From a virus, in the IMG/VR virus record IMGVR_UViG_3300028763_000010, positions 21,744 through 85,743 of that record: 64,000 nt of DNA, one strand, 5' to 3'. Below, piece by piece: positions 38,473-48,003 of this stretch. Numbering within the stretch: the first letter of the stretch is position 1; each line of letters opens with the position of its first letter. Both the position numbers and the translations under genes were made by a program. The notes beneath the pieces were generated by a model. It worked only from the letters and a program-made list of their open reading frames with translations, made no database searches and had not been told where the DNA came from.

Positions 38473-39397
38473 GACATATATCAATCAGTCATTAATAAAA
38501 AAGTTCTTCTACAAAGGAGAAAAACGTGATTACTGTGCTATGGCCATAAAGGCTAATACTATTGATAAAACAGTAAGTCGGGAATCACTATCAATGACAT
38601 GTGGTAATTATTTTGAAACACAATGTCTGGGTGCTTCTATTGGTGGCAAGAAAACACTTGATTTGCCAAGAAAGAAACTTACTGCTAAGCAAATTCTTGC
38701 CGGTCAAACAATAGGTGATAAAAAAATTGATCAGATACGTATTGACCAGCAAGTGATGATGTTCAACAAACTCAAAACTGAATATCAGATACCAATAGAG
38801 AAAGAGATGAATACCCAAGTCGGTGTAAAGAAAATATGGAGTAAGAATGACAATATTATCTTACAAGGTGAGATTGATATATTCCCTGCTTCTATTGCAT
38901 TACCGACACGTGGTTTACGACTTTGTGCTATTGATTTAAAGCTTACTGGTACATTCTCTGACTATGGTGAGTTCTGTTGGGGTTCTCCAACTAATTTAGA
39001 CGGCATACAAGGCAAGATGTATCATGAGTTGATACGTGACATTGATTTGGACTTTAATATGCAGGAAAACCCTAATAGTACAATTCATCAAGTTTTTACT
39101 CCAACAGTAAGAAACATATTAAAGAACAACGATCCTTTATTCTTCTTTTGGGTATTCAATTATAAAGAAGCAATAAACAATAAATTTATTGAAGTAGAAT
39201 ATAACAAACTTGCTCAGGCAGAACTTCATGAATCTATCCGTAGAACTGTAGAAGAATTGAATAAGAATGAACGTGATAACTGGCAAGGTATGGTTCCTAA
39301 TATTGATAACTGTAGCCAATGCGCGTTGCTATCTTGTCCTTCCCGAACAGAGAAAAAAAAAGAAATAGAAGAACAACAAAATTTCGAAGTCATTTAA
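38465..39397 (+). CDS. Cas4-like PD-(D/E)XK exonuclease with iron-sulfur cluster
   Basis: The 310-residue protein has an N-terminal Cys (RDYCAMAIKANT), the metal-binding core GEIDIFPA and LCAIDLKLTGTFSD (about residues 137-165), then a GIQGKMYHEL helix with the Gln of the PD-(D/E)XK motif. The C-terminal NCSQCALLSCPS cysteines, together with the early Cys, fit the four-Cys 4Fe-4S site of Cas4/AddB nucleases. Such enzymes process DNA ends for recombination. Neighbouring OB-fold protein, RusA resolvase and RecF/SbcC-like ATPase support this. No CRISPR array is present. Confidence 0.72.
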   Translation: MSKTYINQSLIKKFFYKGEKRDYCAMAIKANTIDKTVSRESLSMTCGNYFETQCLGASIGGKKTLDLPRKKLTAKQILAGQTIGDKKIDQIRIDQQVMMFNKLKTEYQIPIEKEMNTQVGVKKIWSKNDNIILQGEIDIFPASIALPTRGLRLCAIDLKLTGTFSDYGEFCWGSPTNLDGIQGKMYHELIRDIDLDFNMQENPNSTIHQVFTPTVRNILKNNDPLFFFWVFNYKEAINNKFIEVEYNKLAQAELHESIRRTVEELNKNERDNWQGMVPNIDNCSQCALLSCPSRTEKKKEIEEQQNFEVI

Positions 39398-39594
39398 TGA
39401 GTAACGAAAATATCAAATCAGCTATGAATACCTACAATAATGCAATGTTGCTGCGTAGGTATTTGTTGTCTGACTATATCAAATCAAGAATAGATACAAA
39501 AGAGCTTATAAAGGGCATTCAAATGTGTGAAATACTTATTATTACTAATGCATTAATTATAAATAAAAATGGCCGGATGGACGAAAGCAGATAG
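39397..39594 (+). CDS. 65-residue helical protein
   Basis: MSNENIKSAMNTYNNAMLLR with two amphipathic helices (RRYLLSDYIKSRIDTKELIK), ending DESR. Starts on the stop codon of the nuclease (1-base overlap) and overlaps the RusA gene by 26 bases. The longer in-frame ORF start lies inside the nuclease gene and is rejected. No motif. Confidence 0.45.
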   Translation: MSNENIKSAMNTYNNAMLLRRYLLSDYIKSRIDTKELIKGIQMCEILIITNALIINKNGRMDESR

Positions 39595-40282
39595 AGCAAA
39601 GTTTCTTGAACGATGTGATTCAAGAAAGAATATAATGCCACAAGAAGTAATATCAACACAAGGTAGTCTTTTTGAAGAAGTCATTGAAACAGACAGTGTA
39701 AATCCTCGATATCAGAAATTACGATTAGTATTACTCTATCCGGAACTTGATACAAATGAAAAAGGTAATCCTATTCCTAAGCAATCAGCGCGTTTTATGG
39801 TTACCCGTTATAGTAATGGACCCAAGAAAGGAGAAATCCTTGTTTATCCAAATAAGCATACCGGTAAGCCTGATGTACTTATTAAATCATATCAAGATGC
39901 ACGTATCACCAATACAGTAAAAGCATTACAATTACAAGTATTGAAGCAACTTGGAGAAATATCATTTACTAAGTTTCGTGGTGCTGTATTTGTTACTCGT
40001 CTTGAATTTATATTTAAAGTATCTGATTCGGCACCTAAGTACATGAAAGATGATCTTACTGCCGGTACTAAGATTTACTTTAAAGATACGGCTCCCGATT
40101 TAGATAACCTTGAAAAGATGATATGGGATGCTATGCAAGCTGAAAAGGCTGAGAAAGATGTAAAGAATGCTCTTGTAGGTCTTGTGTATGATAATGATGC
40201 ACAGATAGTATCTAAGAATGGTATTTTTAAACGCTGGGGTCTTAGGCCAGGCGTCATCGTAGAAATGGAAGGCCCAATTTAA
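39569..40282 (+). CDS. rusA: RusA-family Holliday junction resolvase
   Basis: The 237-residue protein has PDLDNLEKMIWDAMQ (about residues 175-189), the core Asp-x-Asp-Asn metal site, and GLVYDNDAQIVSK (about residues 204-216), the second Asp cluster. These match RusA, which resolves four-way junctions by dual cleavage. The N-terminal 90 residues are an extension, longer than the 120-residue E. coli type, with a beta domain (LLYPELDTNEKGNPIPKQ). It overlaps the preceding small gene by 26 bases and completes the recombination group. Confidence 0.82.
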   Translation: MAGWTKADRAKFLERCDSRKNIMPQEVISTQGSLFEEVIETDSVNPRYQKLRLVLLYPELDTNEKGNPIPKQSARFMVTRYSNGPKKGEILVYPNKHTGKPDVLIKSYQDARITNTVKALQLQVLKQLGEISFTKFRGAVFVTRLEFIFKVSDSAPKYMKDDLTAGTKIYFKDTAPDLDNLEKMIWDAMQAEKAEKDVKNALVGLVYDNDAQIVSKNGIFKRWGLRPGVIVEMEGPI

Positions 40283-40292
40283 TAAATATTGT

Positions 40293-40493
40293 ATGATTGA
40301 AATTAAAAAAGGAATTGTATTTACTGATGAAAAAAAGGATATACAATATACTATTTCCTTAGTAACTAAAACAATTGTTCAAGTTACATATGAAGGAGAA
40401 ATGGTTGAATTTACAAGAGAAGAATTTGAAAGTATAAATAAGTTATCACGATTTGAAACAGTGAAAAATGATAAAAAGAAAAGAGCTAACTAA
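40293..40493 (+). CDS. 66-residue protein of unknown function
   Basis: MIEIKKGIVFTDEKKDIQYT, a small beta domain with a charged, Lys-rich C-terminus (ETVKNDKKKRAN). No motif. Overlaps the next gene by 26 bases. Confidence 0.45.
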   Translation: MIEIKKGIVFTDEKKDIQYTISLVTKTIVQVTYEGEMVEFTREEFESINKLSRFETVKNDKKKRAN

Positions 40494-41019
40494 CTACACT
40501 AATTCCATAAAGGAAAACATATTTGAAATATACGATAATAAAAAGCATCGGTTATCAAATGAATATTTATCATTAGATGCTATTAAAAGTCTTTGTGATT
40601 GTTCTCTTGCTAAACGTAAAGGTAAAGAAGCTAATTTTAAATCATTTGGATTAAGTAATAATGCCGTTGAACAATACTATGATTATAACTTTGAGGTATT
40701 CATAAAGGATAGTGTTGAATATTATCTTGCAATGGCCTATATTCAACTAATTGCTTATGGTTGGATACATGGTATGGAAATAAGTTTTGAACGCTCTAAA
40801 TCGATTGATTTCATCCGTTTTAATTCAGCAGATTGTATTACTATAATAGTATCTGAACTACAGTTTGAAGAACATCCAAAAATGGAAAAGATAATTAATC
40901 AAATGCTATTTCTTATTGAACTTCTTTGTCGACAATGGAAAATTGATTTACATTCTATAGTAGACCAAACAATAAAATATATTCAAGTAAATAATAAATA
41001 CAAAATACATGAAGTATGA
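40468..41019 (+). CDS. All-helical protein, possible nucleotide-pyrophosphohydrolase-like fold
   Basis: The 183-residue protein has helices YYLAMAYIQLIAYGWIHGME and ELQFEEHPKMEKIINQML, ending IDLHSIVDQTIKYIQVNNKY. The C-terminal helix resembles the last helix of all-alpha NTP pyrophosphohydrolases, but no clear ExxE/ExxD pairs are seen. It may be a degenerate or unrelated helical bundle. It lies near a clear MazG-like gene (41935-42261) and overlaps both neighbours. Confidence 0.45.
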   Translation: MIKRKELTNYTNSIKENIFEIYDNKKHRLSNEYLSLDAIKSLCDCSLAKRKGKEANFKSFGLSNNAVEQYYDYNFEVFIKDSVEYYLAMAYIQLIAYGWIHGMEISFERSKSIDFIRFNSADCITIIVSELQFEEHPKMEKIINQMLFLIELLCRQWKIDLHSIVDQTIKYIQVNNKYKIHEV

Positions 41020-41393
41020 TTCCAACAAAATTTTATACTAAAGCAGAAGTTGCTGAAAAAGAATCAAGAGTAGAAGCATTGATATATCTTGTTCATCAGC
41101 TTGCGGACATACAAGAAGGATATATTCTTGATGCAATGGAAATACTGAAAGATGTAGGTGATTACCGGTTCCGTATAAAACAAGATATTGATAAGTTGAA
41201 ACACCTTACCGGAACACTTCGAGAAGAAGTATGGAAACGAAACAAAGATAATATTTCTGCTGTCGTATTATTTGGAGAAGAAAGTGAATCACTCAAAAAC
41301 GTAATTGAGAATTTCTTCTTTAATCTTGATCTTAATGAAATGGTTCCGGCATGTACTGACACAAATGACATTTATCATGAAAAACATAACTAA
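41016..41393 (+). CDS. 125-residue helical protein of unknown function
   Basis: MIPTKFYTKAEVAEKESRVE with long helices (LIYLVHQLADIQEGYILDAM, FRIKQDIDKLKHLTGTLREE). Overlaps the preceding gene by 4 bases and the following by 17. No motif recognised. Confidence 0.45.
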   Translation: MIPTKFYTKAEVAEKESRVEALIYLVHQLADIQEGYILDAMEILKDVGDYRFRIKQDIDKLKHLTGTLREEVWKRNKDNISAVVLFGEESESLKNVIENFFFNLDLNEMVPACTDTNDIYHEKHN

Positions 41394-41691
41394 TCTAGCA
41401 AAGCAATATGCTACTGAAATACTAAAGAGTAATTCTTTTGATAGTATTCATAGTTTTATTGAAAATGGATATATCAATGGATTTAATAAATGTGATGAAT
41501 TTATTGATATGACATTATTAAAGCATCCAATGAATACTGATATCATAGTAAAAACCCATAAAGGGAGTACTTACTTTGGTAAATTCATTTTAATATATGA
41601 TAATGTTCTATTTCGACCAGACCTTACTAAAGGTGATGAAGATTTAAAATTTGAATATATAAAAGAATGGAAAAACGTAATTAATAAATAA
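41377..41691 (+). CDS. 104-residue protein of unknown function
   Basis: From MKNITNLAKQYATEILKSNS. Helical first half, then a beta hairpin (TDIIVKTHKGSTYFGKFILI) and an acidic helix. The earlier in-frame ATGs are rejected since they lie within the preceding gene. No motif recognised. Confidence 0.45.
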   Translation: MKNITNLAKQYATEILKSNSFDSIHSFIENGYINGFNKCDEFIDMTLLKHPMNTDIIVKTHKGSTYFGKFILIYDNVLFRPDLTKGDEDLKFEYIKEWKNVINK

Positions 41692-41696
41692 GTAAT

Positions 41697-41942
41697 ATGA
41701 CAATAGATAATTCAAACAATTGGATAATAATGACAACTGAACATGTTGTTTTATTTCAAGGGTCAAAAGAAATGATACAAACAACTTGGGACTGCAATAC
41801 TCGTACATTAGAGGACTTACAAAGTGAGTATCGACATCTTTATACTGCAGAAGTAATGAAGAAGATTTATGAAGAAGAACAGATTGATTACAAAGGAGAA
41901 TTATTATTAATGGAAATACATAACAGCTTAGTCAATGATTAA
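41697..41942 (+). CDS. 81-residue protein of unknown function
   Basis: MTIDNSNNWIIMTTEHVVLF then TWDCNTRTLEDLQSEYRHLY and an acidic C-terminal helix. No motif. It overlaps the MazG-like gene by 8 bases. Confidence 0.45.
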   Translation: MTIDNSNNWIIMTTEHVVLFQGSKEMIQTTWDCNTRTLEDLQSEYRHLYTAEVMKKIYEEEQIDYKGELLLMEIHNSLVND

Positions 41943-42261
41943 AGTAAGAGATATCACCGAAGCAAAAGCAATTGATTTGTTTACTTCTCAGTTTGGAAAT
42001 GATGTTCTTTCTCGTTTTGATAAATTCAAAGAAGAAGTAAAAGAATTATATGAAGCATTTGATGAATATGAAACATATATTGCTAATGATGTTGTAATGC
42101 CACCAGAAGCATTAGAACACCTATTAGACGAGTTTTCTGACGTTCAAGGTACGTTTACTCATCTATCTAGTTTATTTGGCTTATATCAACAAGAAATGCT
42201 TCATAACTGTATAGACAAAGTAACAGGTAGAATGATTGATCCAAACTATAAAAGAAAATAA
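41935..42261 (+). CDS. MazG-like nucleoside triphosphate pyrophosphohydrolase
   Basis: The 108-residue all-helical protein has FKEEVKELYEAF (Glu34 and Glu37 as ExxE) and LLDEFSDVQGTFTHL (Glu66 and Asp69 as ExxD), the Mg-binding signature of the MazG/all-alpha NTP-PPase group. It ends HNCIDKVTGRMIDPNYKRK. It would hydrolyse NTPs or dNTPs, or alarmones such as ppGpp as proposed for some phage enzymes. It is near the end of the rightward block. Confidence 0.7.
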   Translation: MIKVRDITEAKAIDLFTSQFGNDVLSRFDKFKEEVKELYEAFDEYETYIANDVVMPPEALEHLLDEFSDVQGTFTHLSSLFGLYQQEMLHNCIDKVTGRMIDPNYKRK

Positions 42262-42262
42262 T

Positions 42263-42634
42263 ATGTCAACACTAGACGAAAAAGCAAAAGAAAATCAATA
42301 TCCATACAATTATCCTAAATTTGGAATGTGGGCTGTTGAAATAACAGAATATATAAGTCGTAATTGGTTTAAAAAAGGTTATGAGTTATGCAAAAAGGAA
42401 TTTGAAGATAAGCTTCAATGGATTTCAGTTGATGAAAAAGAACCTGAATGTACTATTGAAGATGAAGGCATTTATTGGTCGGAATATCTTGAAATAAAAG
42501 TCAAAGGTTATAATCATCCTTTCATTGGTTATTATGTAAAAGCAAATGACGATCAGTTCTTTGATTTTATTCATAAAACAGTTGATGAAGGAATTAAACA
42601 AGAAGATATTACTCATTATCGTTTCATACCTTAA
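42263..42634 (+). CDS. DUF551-like protein
   Basis: From MSTLDEKAKENQYPYNYPKF, 123 residues. KLQWISVDEKEPECTIEDEG, then IKVKGYNHPFIGYYVKANDD and ITHYRFIP reproduce the WISVxxxxPxxxx...VxxxxxY...THWxPxP frame of DUF551, a small phage/prophage domain of unknown function. It is the last gene of the rightward block and converges on the polyvalent genes. The earlier in-frame ATG overlaps the MazG gene and is not preferred. Confidence 0.55.
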   Translation: MSTLDEKAKENQYPYNYPKFGMWAVEITEYISRNWFKKGYELCKKEFEDKLQWISVDEKEPECTIEDEGIYWSEYLEIKVKGYNHPFIGYYVKANDDQFFDFIHKTVDEGIKQEDITHYRFIP

Positions 42635-42777
42635 AAATATAAATTTGTATATAATAATTCTATCTTTTTATATACATTTGTACGTGTTATTTAAAAAGTG
42701 AGATTTTTGCAATTTTAGTTAGATTTTTTATACGTCAAAGAGACAGAATGCTGTGAAGTATGTAAAGCTCAAAAAGA
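42635..42777. promoter_or_regulatory. Convergent intergenic stretch with promoter-like boxes
   Basis: No gene. Two plus-strand TAnnTTTG matches lie in the AT-rich part (TAAATTTG near 42643 and TACATTTG near 42674), with no -33 box at proper distance. If used, they would give a short RNA of about 120 bases ending at the terminator at 42778-42811. This is only a possibility. Confidence 0.25.
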
Positions 42778-42816
42778 AAGCCATCTTTCCTATTCGTAGG
42801 TTAGATGGCTTATTTT
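42778..42816. terminator. Bidirectional terminator between converging blocks
   Basis: AAGCCATCT (42778-42786) pairs with AGATGGCTT (42803-42811), and inner CCTA/TAGG closes a TTCG tetraloop. The plus strand is followed by ATTTTTTT and the minus strand by a TTTCTTTTT tract, so it can stop transcripts from both sides. It ends the rightward block and the polyvalent-gene transcript. Confidence 0.85.
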
Positions 42817-42817
42817 T

Positions 42818-45800
42818 TTAATTCAATTTTTCAAGATCGTCAACTTCTTTTTGTAATCGCTTAGCTCGTTTATCAGCAACTTCTTGATAGTGTTCTTTCA
42901 GTTCCTGAGCATTCATATCATTTATTTTCTTACGTGCTGTCCAGTCTTGAAGCATGTTGTCATTATCTCCTAATAACTCCATAAACCATATAGCATCATA
43001 TACTGGTCCAGTATAAGCAAATAAACGCGTCCACTTCTTTTGTCCTGTCATAAGCCCCATGATGTTGTCTATAAGGCCTGACATTGGAACAATATTACTC
43101 TTTATGGAGTCATAGTTCGAATAAGAAAGAAGTTCGCTATAAAGCCATGAAAGTTTGTCCTTATCTCTGTCACTCATTCCATTTGCTGCAAGCATGTTTA
43201 TACCTACTAAAATAGAAGTAAAGAAAGTAGCACTAATCATTGACCGGGCAAGATTGTATTTTGTCATTGGGTCCATCTCTTCCAAATCAGAAAACTTCAT
43301 ATCCTTAGTACGAACAACTTTTACTACATCAGAAAGATAGTTCCACATAGAAGCAAGTGTTCCCTCTATCATAATTTGTTTCTTGATAGTTTCCCATTCA
43401 TTATTTTCATTCAGTTCTGCAGTAACGTCGGCACCATAAGATGTCATTCTTCTACTACCAACTAAATTGAATATCTTCCCTGGCAAGAAAGTACGGAACT
43501 GAGTAAAGATACGACCCGAGAATGTATTCCCTAAAAGCATCTTTTGATATTCATCCATAGCACCAATAATATACTTGTCAGCATACCATTTGAAACGAGT
43601 GTTTACTTCTTCAAAATCATAACCCACTTCCATATTTTCAGTATCTTTTATGATACCTTGGTCAATCATCTGTTTTGTCTTTCTATCCCAGATAGCTTGT
43701 TCTTTACCACTGATCATTTTACCCTCTTTATCAAAGTAACGAGTATCTTTCAACTTATCATATTTCAATGTATCAGTTGTCTTATCATAGGTATGAGCTT
43801 CATAAGAACCATCATGTATCATAAATCCGACCATGGTAGTTAGTCTGGCCGCGATATCAGAATAGTAATTACCAATATGTGCCAGTTGTGATTGGAAAAC
43901 GTTCTTATCAATATTTGTTGTAAAAAATGACTCAATAGCTTCCATCTCACTACCATTTACTAAACCAAACTTCTTACCTAGCGCCATAACTTTTTTATGG
44001 TTCATAGCAAGTTCAAGATTTGCTTTAGTCATATCTTCTGGAGTAGGAAAGTTCAATCGTTTATTTTCATCAGTAAACATATTAGCAGCCTTAGTAGACA
44101 ATGCTTCTATGATTTGTGACTGAGTATTGAAATAAGCTGAACGTACCCATACAAGTGGACGATAACCAAGAGCCATGAAAGAATAAGCATTAGTGATATT
44201 CTTTACAATAGCTGCAGTCTTATCAGTAGGATCATCTTGTGACTTTCCTTTGATAATTCTGTCAGAATATTCTTTCAAAAATTCATTAGTATATTTCGTT
44301 TGAATGTTATACTCTTCTTTTAATATCTGATTCCATTGAATAGCTTTATTCATGGCAGGGATCATTCTATTCTCAATCTCAATAGTACGAATGCTATCAT
44401 CTACAAACATGCTAAATACATATTCTAAGTTCATAGTCTTTTTACCATAGAATTTCAAATCACCTTTGTATCTATTAGGTGTAGTACTGTCTGTTGGCAT
44501 AAGTCCCATACGTATCATCTGTTGCTGTATAGACTGCTGAGATCGAAACCGTGAGTTCATATGTTGATAATTATCTGAAATCAAATCATTATCAATAGTC
44601 ACATCTTCTATTCCGGACATAAACTCAGAAATAGCTATTTGATCCCACCCTTTACGAACCATCTCTTTGTATTTCTTGTCGCGGAATAACTCTTGTTTAG
44701 TCTTTTCCAAAACAGGAATATGCCCTGGAACCATTTTACTCAATAACTCATTACGCAACTCTTCTTCTTTCTTTGGCGTTGACCGGCGCGAGTTATCATG
44801 CATTGCATTGGCAAGGTAACGTTCTTTTACTGTTTCAAGAATAAGGTCGGCCAGAGCAATATCTTCTGTAGTAAGTCCGGCTTTCTTAGCTTCTTCGACA
44901 TTGTAAGATCCATACAATTGATTATTGAGAATGATAGGAACAATATCACCTTTCTTATTCTTATCACTATCCTCAGTAAGCAATAACTCTCCTTTCTTGA
45001 ATAAGTGACCAAATACTTTCTCGGGTTGATTACCGAGGATGTTTAATGACATACCACGCGATTCAAGTGATTTTGTCAGTGCATCATTAAACTTTGCTTT
45101 ATAGTCATTCAATTGATTGACAATAATAGATTTTGTTGCTTCGGCTTCTACAGAATAGTATTGAAGGATATCAGATTTAATATTGTGGATATTAGTAAAC
45201 TTCAACCAAGTCTTATTGATATCTTTTACTTGTCCGTTATTGATACCTACACCTTGTTTGAACCATACAAGATACTGAGTAATCAATTTGTGTTCCGGAT
45301 TGTTTATCCAATTCTTGTCTTTTATCTCTATTGCCCGGGCACGATCGCTAAGTAGTTTGAAATGTTCATAACTGTTGAAGTTATCAGTCATAGCATTTTT
45401 CTGTACTTCATCCATATTCAATGATTGATAGTAAGCAGCATAATACGTTTCTAGCTTATCTCTCCAACTCTGGTATATACTATCCTCATTCCATGCTTTA
45501 TCATCGCTTAAAAGCTCTTGAAACCATTTATACGATAATGATTTTTCATCCATGACAGCTTGTACTGATGGAAGAGTAAATAAATCTCTACCATTGGCCA
45601 TTGCTTGATGAAGAGTAGAAAGCATACGTGGTTGAATAGAAGTACCATTAAAACCAATAACACCATAGCGACGTAAGGTAAGTTTCTTATTATTCTCTTG
45701 AGCAAGTTTATTCATGCCGGCAATAGTCACTCCGAGTAATACTTGTCGTATATCTCCCTGACTATTGCTCATATTAAACTTACGACCTTTTTCTGATTTG

Positions 45801-47995
45801 TCATTACCTAAGTTTGAAGCAAGTGATTTCTTATGTGAATCCATAAGGTTATCTTGAAACCCAAGAACGGAACCGGTTAAGTCAATAAGTGATACATCAA
45901 CTTTGCTGTCAGACATAGTATGTACTATCACAATAGGATTAAAACCAACAATAGCATCATTGTATAATGGTGCCAGCGCTTGTACGTTTGTCATATCCCG
46001 ATAGTTCATAACAGTAGTCATAGGTTCGTTTATACCAAGCAATTTAATAGAACGAACAATGTTCTCAACTACTGTATCAGAGAAACCATATTCAGAGAAA
46101 GTATCTTGAATAAGTGTTTCAAGTGGAACAGAAGTATCTGAGATATGCTTATTAAGTATTTCGACAATATTGTTGTTGAATGAGTTCATCATCTGCTGAC
46201 GACGTACTAGCATTTCATTCTTTATACTGGCCATAACTTCATTGTCCGGCATACTATTAGGATAACTATACATCTTACCATAGTCAACATAGATACGATC
46301 CTTATCTCTTTGCCAAAGGTTCGCAAATATGTTTTCAACCATCTTTTCTTTTGCTTCCGGATTTTCAAAGTTAAGTTGTCCGTACTCTTCATTGTTGATA
46401 AGGAATGGAACTACCTCAGCGACATTCTCAATAGGCTTAAATCCTATATCAGCTTCATAGAAACCATCACTATAATAGTTCTTCAATAACTGTTCTACCT
46501 CTACCGGCCCAAAATCAATAATCTTTCTACCATTAAGAATATCTTCTGTCAATGCATTGAAAATGTCATTCAATGTACCTTTCTCAAAGTTTACATTATC
46601 AAGTGCTGAGTTAGCAGTTATTTTACCAGATACTAGATTACCTATTGAAGAGAATAAGCTACTGACAATATCATATACTTTTCTGAATATATCTTTTGAT
46701 CGAATAGAAGATACATAGCGATTGTTACGAGCAAGAAACTTGTTTACTTCTTTCTGTGAAGTCATACCACTTACTGCAGCAGCATATTCATAGAGTTGAT
46801 GAACCTCGTCAAGCTGCCAATACTTTTTGCGTATCGAGTCCATGATTTCTTTATTGTCTGCAATTGAATCACGTACTTTACTCATAAACTGATTGTACTT
46901 ATATCCATCAGTCATTTCAAGAACGTGAATCCATACGTGTGTAAGCTCATGAATAGGAGTATCAACATTCATTGATTGAGTATTCAAGTGTATTCCGGTA
47001 GCATCTACCCACGCGCGATCAGTAGCATGTTCGGTATTACGTGTTGTCTCAAAACTTTCAACTTGTATTTTAAATCCCGGTACCGCTTTCTCCAATGAAT
47101 GAATAAACGAATTAGTCTTTTCTGCTGTTGCAATAAACTCTTTACGTAGCTTGTAGTCTTTAATACCTTCCGTTTCTGCCACTTTCTCCCCTATCTGAAT
47201 AGATTTACCCGACTTAGTGATAATGTTGTCATTTTCGTCAAGTATGTAATCATTTTCTGATATAGTATTCTTAGCAACAAATTTTTTGAATCCAGTAATA
47301 TCTAATTCAGAACCTAATTGATATACATCATTCTTAGTATATATAGATAAAACTTGATTACCCGCATCTAATCCAACAACAGTATCACTATTATCAATTA
47401 ATTTATCAATATCTATATTTTTATTTACCCATAAATTTTCTCTTTCAGTTTCTCTTCCGCTTTTATCTATAAGTTCAGCATCTAATTCAATATTGTATTT
47501 CCTTAAATCAAGTACATTGTTTGAATTTATGATAAATGGTTTTACATTTTTACCAAATACTTTAGCATAATTTTCATCCGGTGTAAAGTATTTCCCATTT
47601 TTATTATTTTCGTTTTCACCTCTAAATAATATTTCTTTGTTTTTGCTATCAGGGAATATACTTTCAATATATTTTGAATATTGTTGCTTAGTTCCAATAG
47701 TACTAAGTTTATCATTATCATTAAATAATTGATCAACTCCATTTTTAATCTTAGTTGTATCTTGACCACTGAGAACAGAAAACTTTTCAGTAAACATATT
47801 CGCGCGATACTTCACTGCTTTATCTACACCATAGCGTTCCACTAACTGCTGGTATATTAAAGATGGATTCCCATCAGCCGTTAAGCTGACAGGATTACCA
47901 TTGTTCTTTGCATAGATAGTATGTGCTTTACCATCTCCGACGATTGCTGATAAGGCTTTGTATTCCTTATCATTTTTGTTAGGACATTTACTCAT
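42818..47995 (-). CDS. Giant polyvalent protein with zincin motif (1725 residues)
   Basis: This is the second member of the giant virion-type pair. The N-terminal region (FTPDENYAKVFGKNVKPFII, about residues 130-155) matches the polyvalent-protein ADP-ribosyltransferase-like pattern. HELTHVWIHVLE (about residue 350) is an HExxH zinc-protease motif. The rest is long and helical, with a membrane-type helix near residue 1600 (FFTSILVGINMLAANG) and a charged coiled C-terminus. In crAss-like phages these very large proteins are packaged and injected with DNA. No RNA polymerase motif was found here; the sister protein upstream carries it. Eight bases separate the two genes. Confidence 0.7.
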   Translation of the reverse strand: MSKCPNKNDKEYKALSAIVGDGKAHTIYAKNNGNPVSLTADGNPSLIYQQLVERYGVDKAVKYRANMFTEKFSVLSGQDTTKIKNGVDQLFNDNDKLSTIGTKQQYSKYIESIFPDSKNKEILFRGENENNKNGKYFTPDENYAKVFGKNVKPFIINSNNVLDLRKYNIELDAELIDKSGRETERENLWVNKNIDIDKLIDNSDTVVGLDAGNQVLSIYTKNDVYQLGSELDITGFKKFVAKNTISENDYILDENDNIITKSGKSIQIGEKVAETEGIKDYKLRKEFIATAEKTNSFIHSLEKAVPGFKIQVESFETTRNTEHATDRAWVDATGIHLNTQSMNVDTPIHELTHVWIHVLEMTDGYKYNQFMSKVRDSIADNKEIMDSIRKKYWQLDEVHQLYEYAAAVSGMTSQKEVNKFLARNNRYVSSIRSKDIFRKVYDIVSSLFSSIGNLVSGKITANSALDNVNFEKGTLNDIFNALTEDILNGRKIIDFGPVEVEQLLKNYYSDGFYEADIGFKPIENVAEVVPFLINNEEYGQLNFENPEAKEKMVENIFANLWQRDKDRIYVDYGKMYSYPNSMPDNEVMASIKNEMLVRRQQMMNSFNNNIVEILNKHISDTSVPLETLIQDTFSEYGFSDTVVENIVRSIKLLGINEPMTTVMNYRDMTNVQALAPLYNDAIVGFNPIVIVHTMSDSKVDVSLIDLTGSVLGFQDNLMDSHKKSLASNLGNDKSEKGRKFNMSNSQGDIRQVLLGVTIAGMNKLAQENNKKLTLRRYGVIGFNGTSIQPRMLSTLHQAMANGRDLFTLPSVQAVMDEKSLSYKWFQELLSDDKAWNEDSIYQSWRDKLETYYAAYYQSLNMDEVQKNAMTDNFNSYEHFKLLSDRARAIEIKDKNWINNPEHKLITQYLVWFKQGVGINNGQVKDINKTWLKFTNIHNIKSDILQYYSVEAEATKSIIVNQLNDYKAKFNDALTKSLESRGMSLNILGNQPEKVFGHLFKKGELLLTEDSDKNKKGDIVPIILNNQLYGSYNVEEAKKAGLTTEDIALADLILETVKERYLANAMHDNSRRSTPKKEEELRNELLSKMVPGHIPVLEKTKQELFRDKKYKEMVRKGWDQIAISEFMSGIEDVTIDNDLISDNYQHMNSRFRSQQSIQQQMIRMGLMPTDSTTPNRYKGDLKFYGKKTMNLEYVFSMFVDDSIRTIEIENRMIPAMNKAIQWNQILKEEYNIQTKYTNEFLKEYSDRIIKGKSQDDPTDKTAAIVKNITNAYSFMALGYRPLVWVRSAYFNTQSQIIEALSTKAANMFTDENKRLNFPTPEDMTKANLELAMNHKKVMALGKKFGLVNGSEMEAIESFFTTNIDKNVFQSQLAHIGNYYSDIAARLTTMVGFMIHDGSYEAHTYDKTTDTLKYDKLKDTRYFDKEGKMISGKEQAIWDRKTKQMIDQGIIKDTENMEVGYDFEEVNTRFKWYADKYIIGAMDEYQKMLLGNTFSGRIFTQFRTFLPGKIFNLVGSRRMTSYGADVTAELNENNEWETIKKQIMIEGTLASMWNYLSDVVKVVRTKDMKFSDLEEMDPMTKYNLARSMISATFFTSILVGINMLAANGMSDRDKDKLSWLYSELLSYSNYDSIKSNIVPMSGLIDNIMGLMTGQKKWTRLFAYTGPVYDAIWFMELLGDNDNMLQDWTARKKINDMNAQELKEHYQEVADKRAKRLQKEVDDLEKLN

Positions 47996-48003
47996 AGAAT
48001 TGA

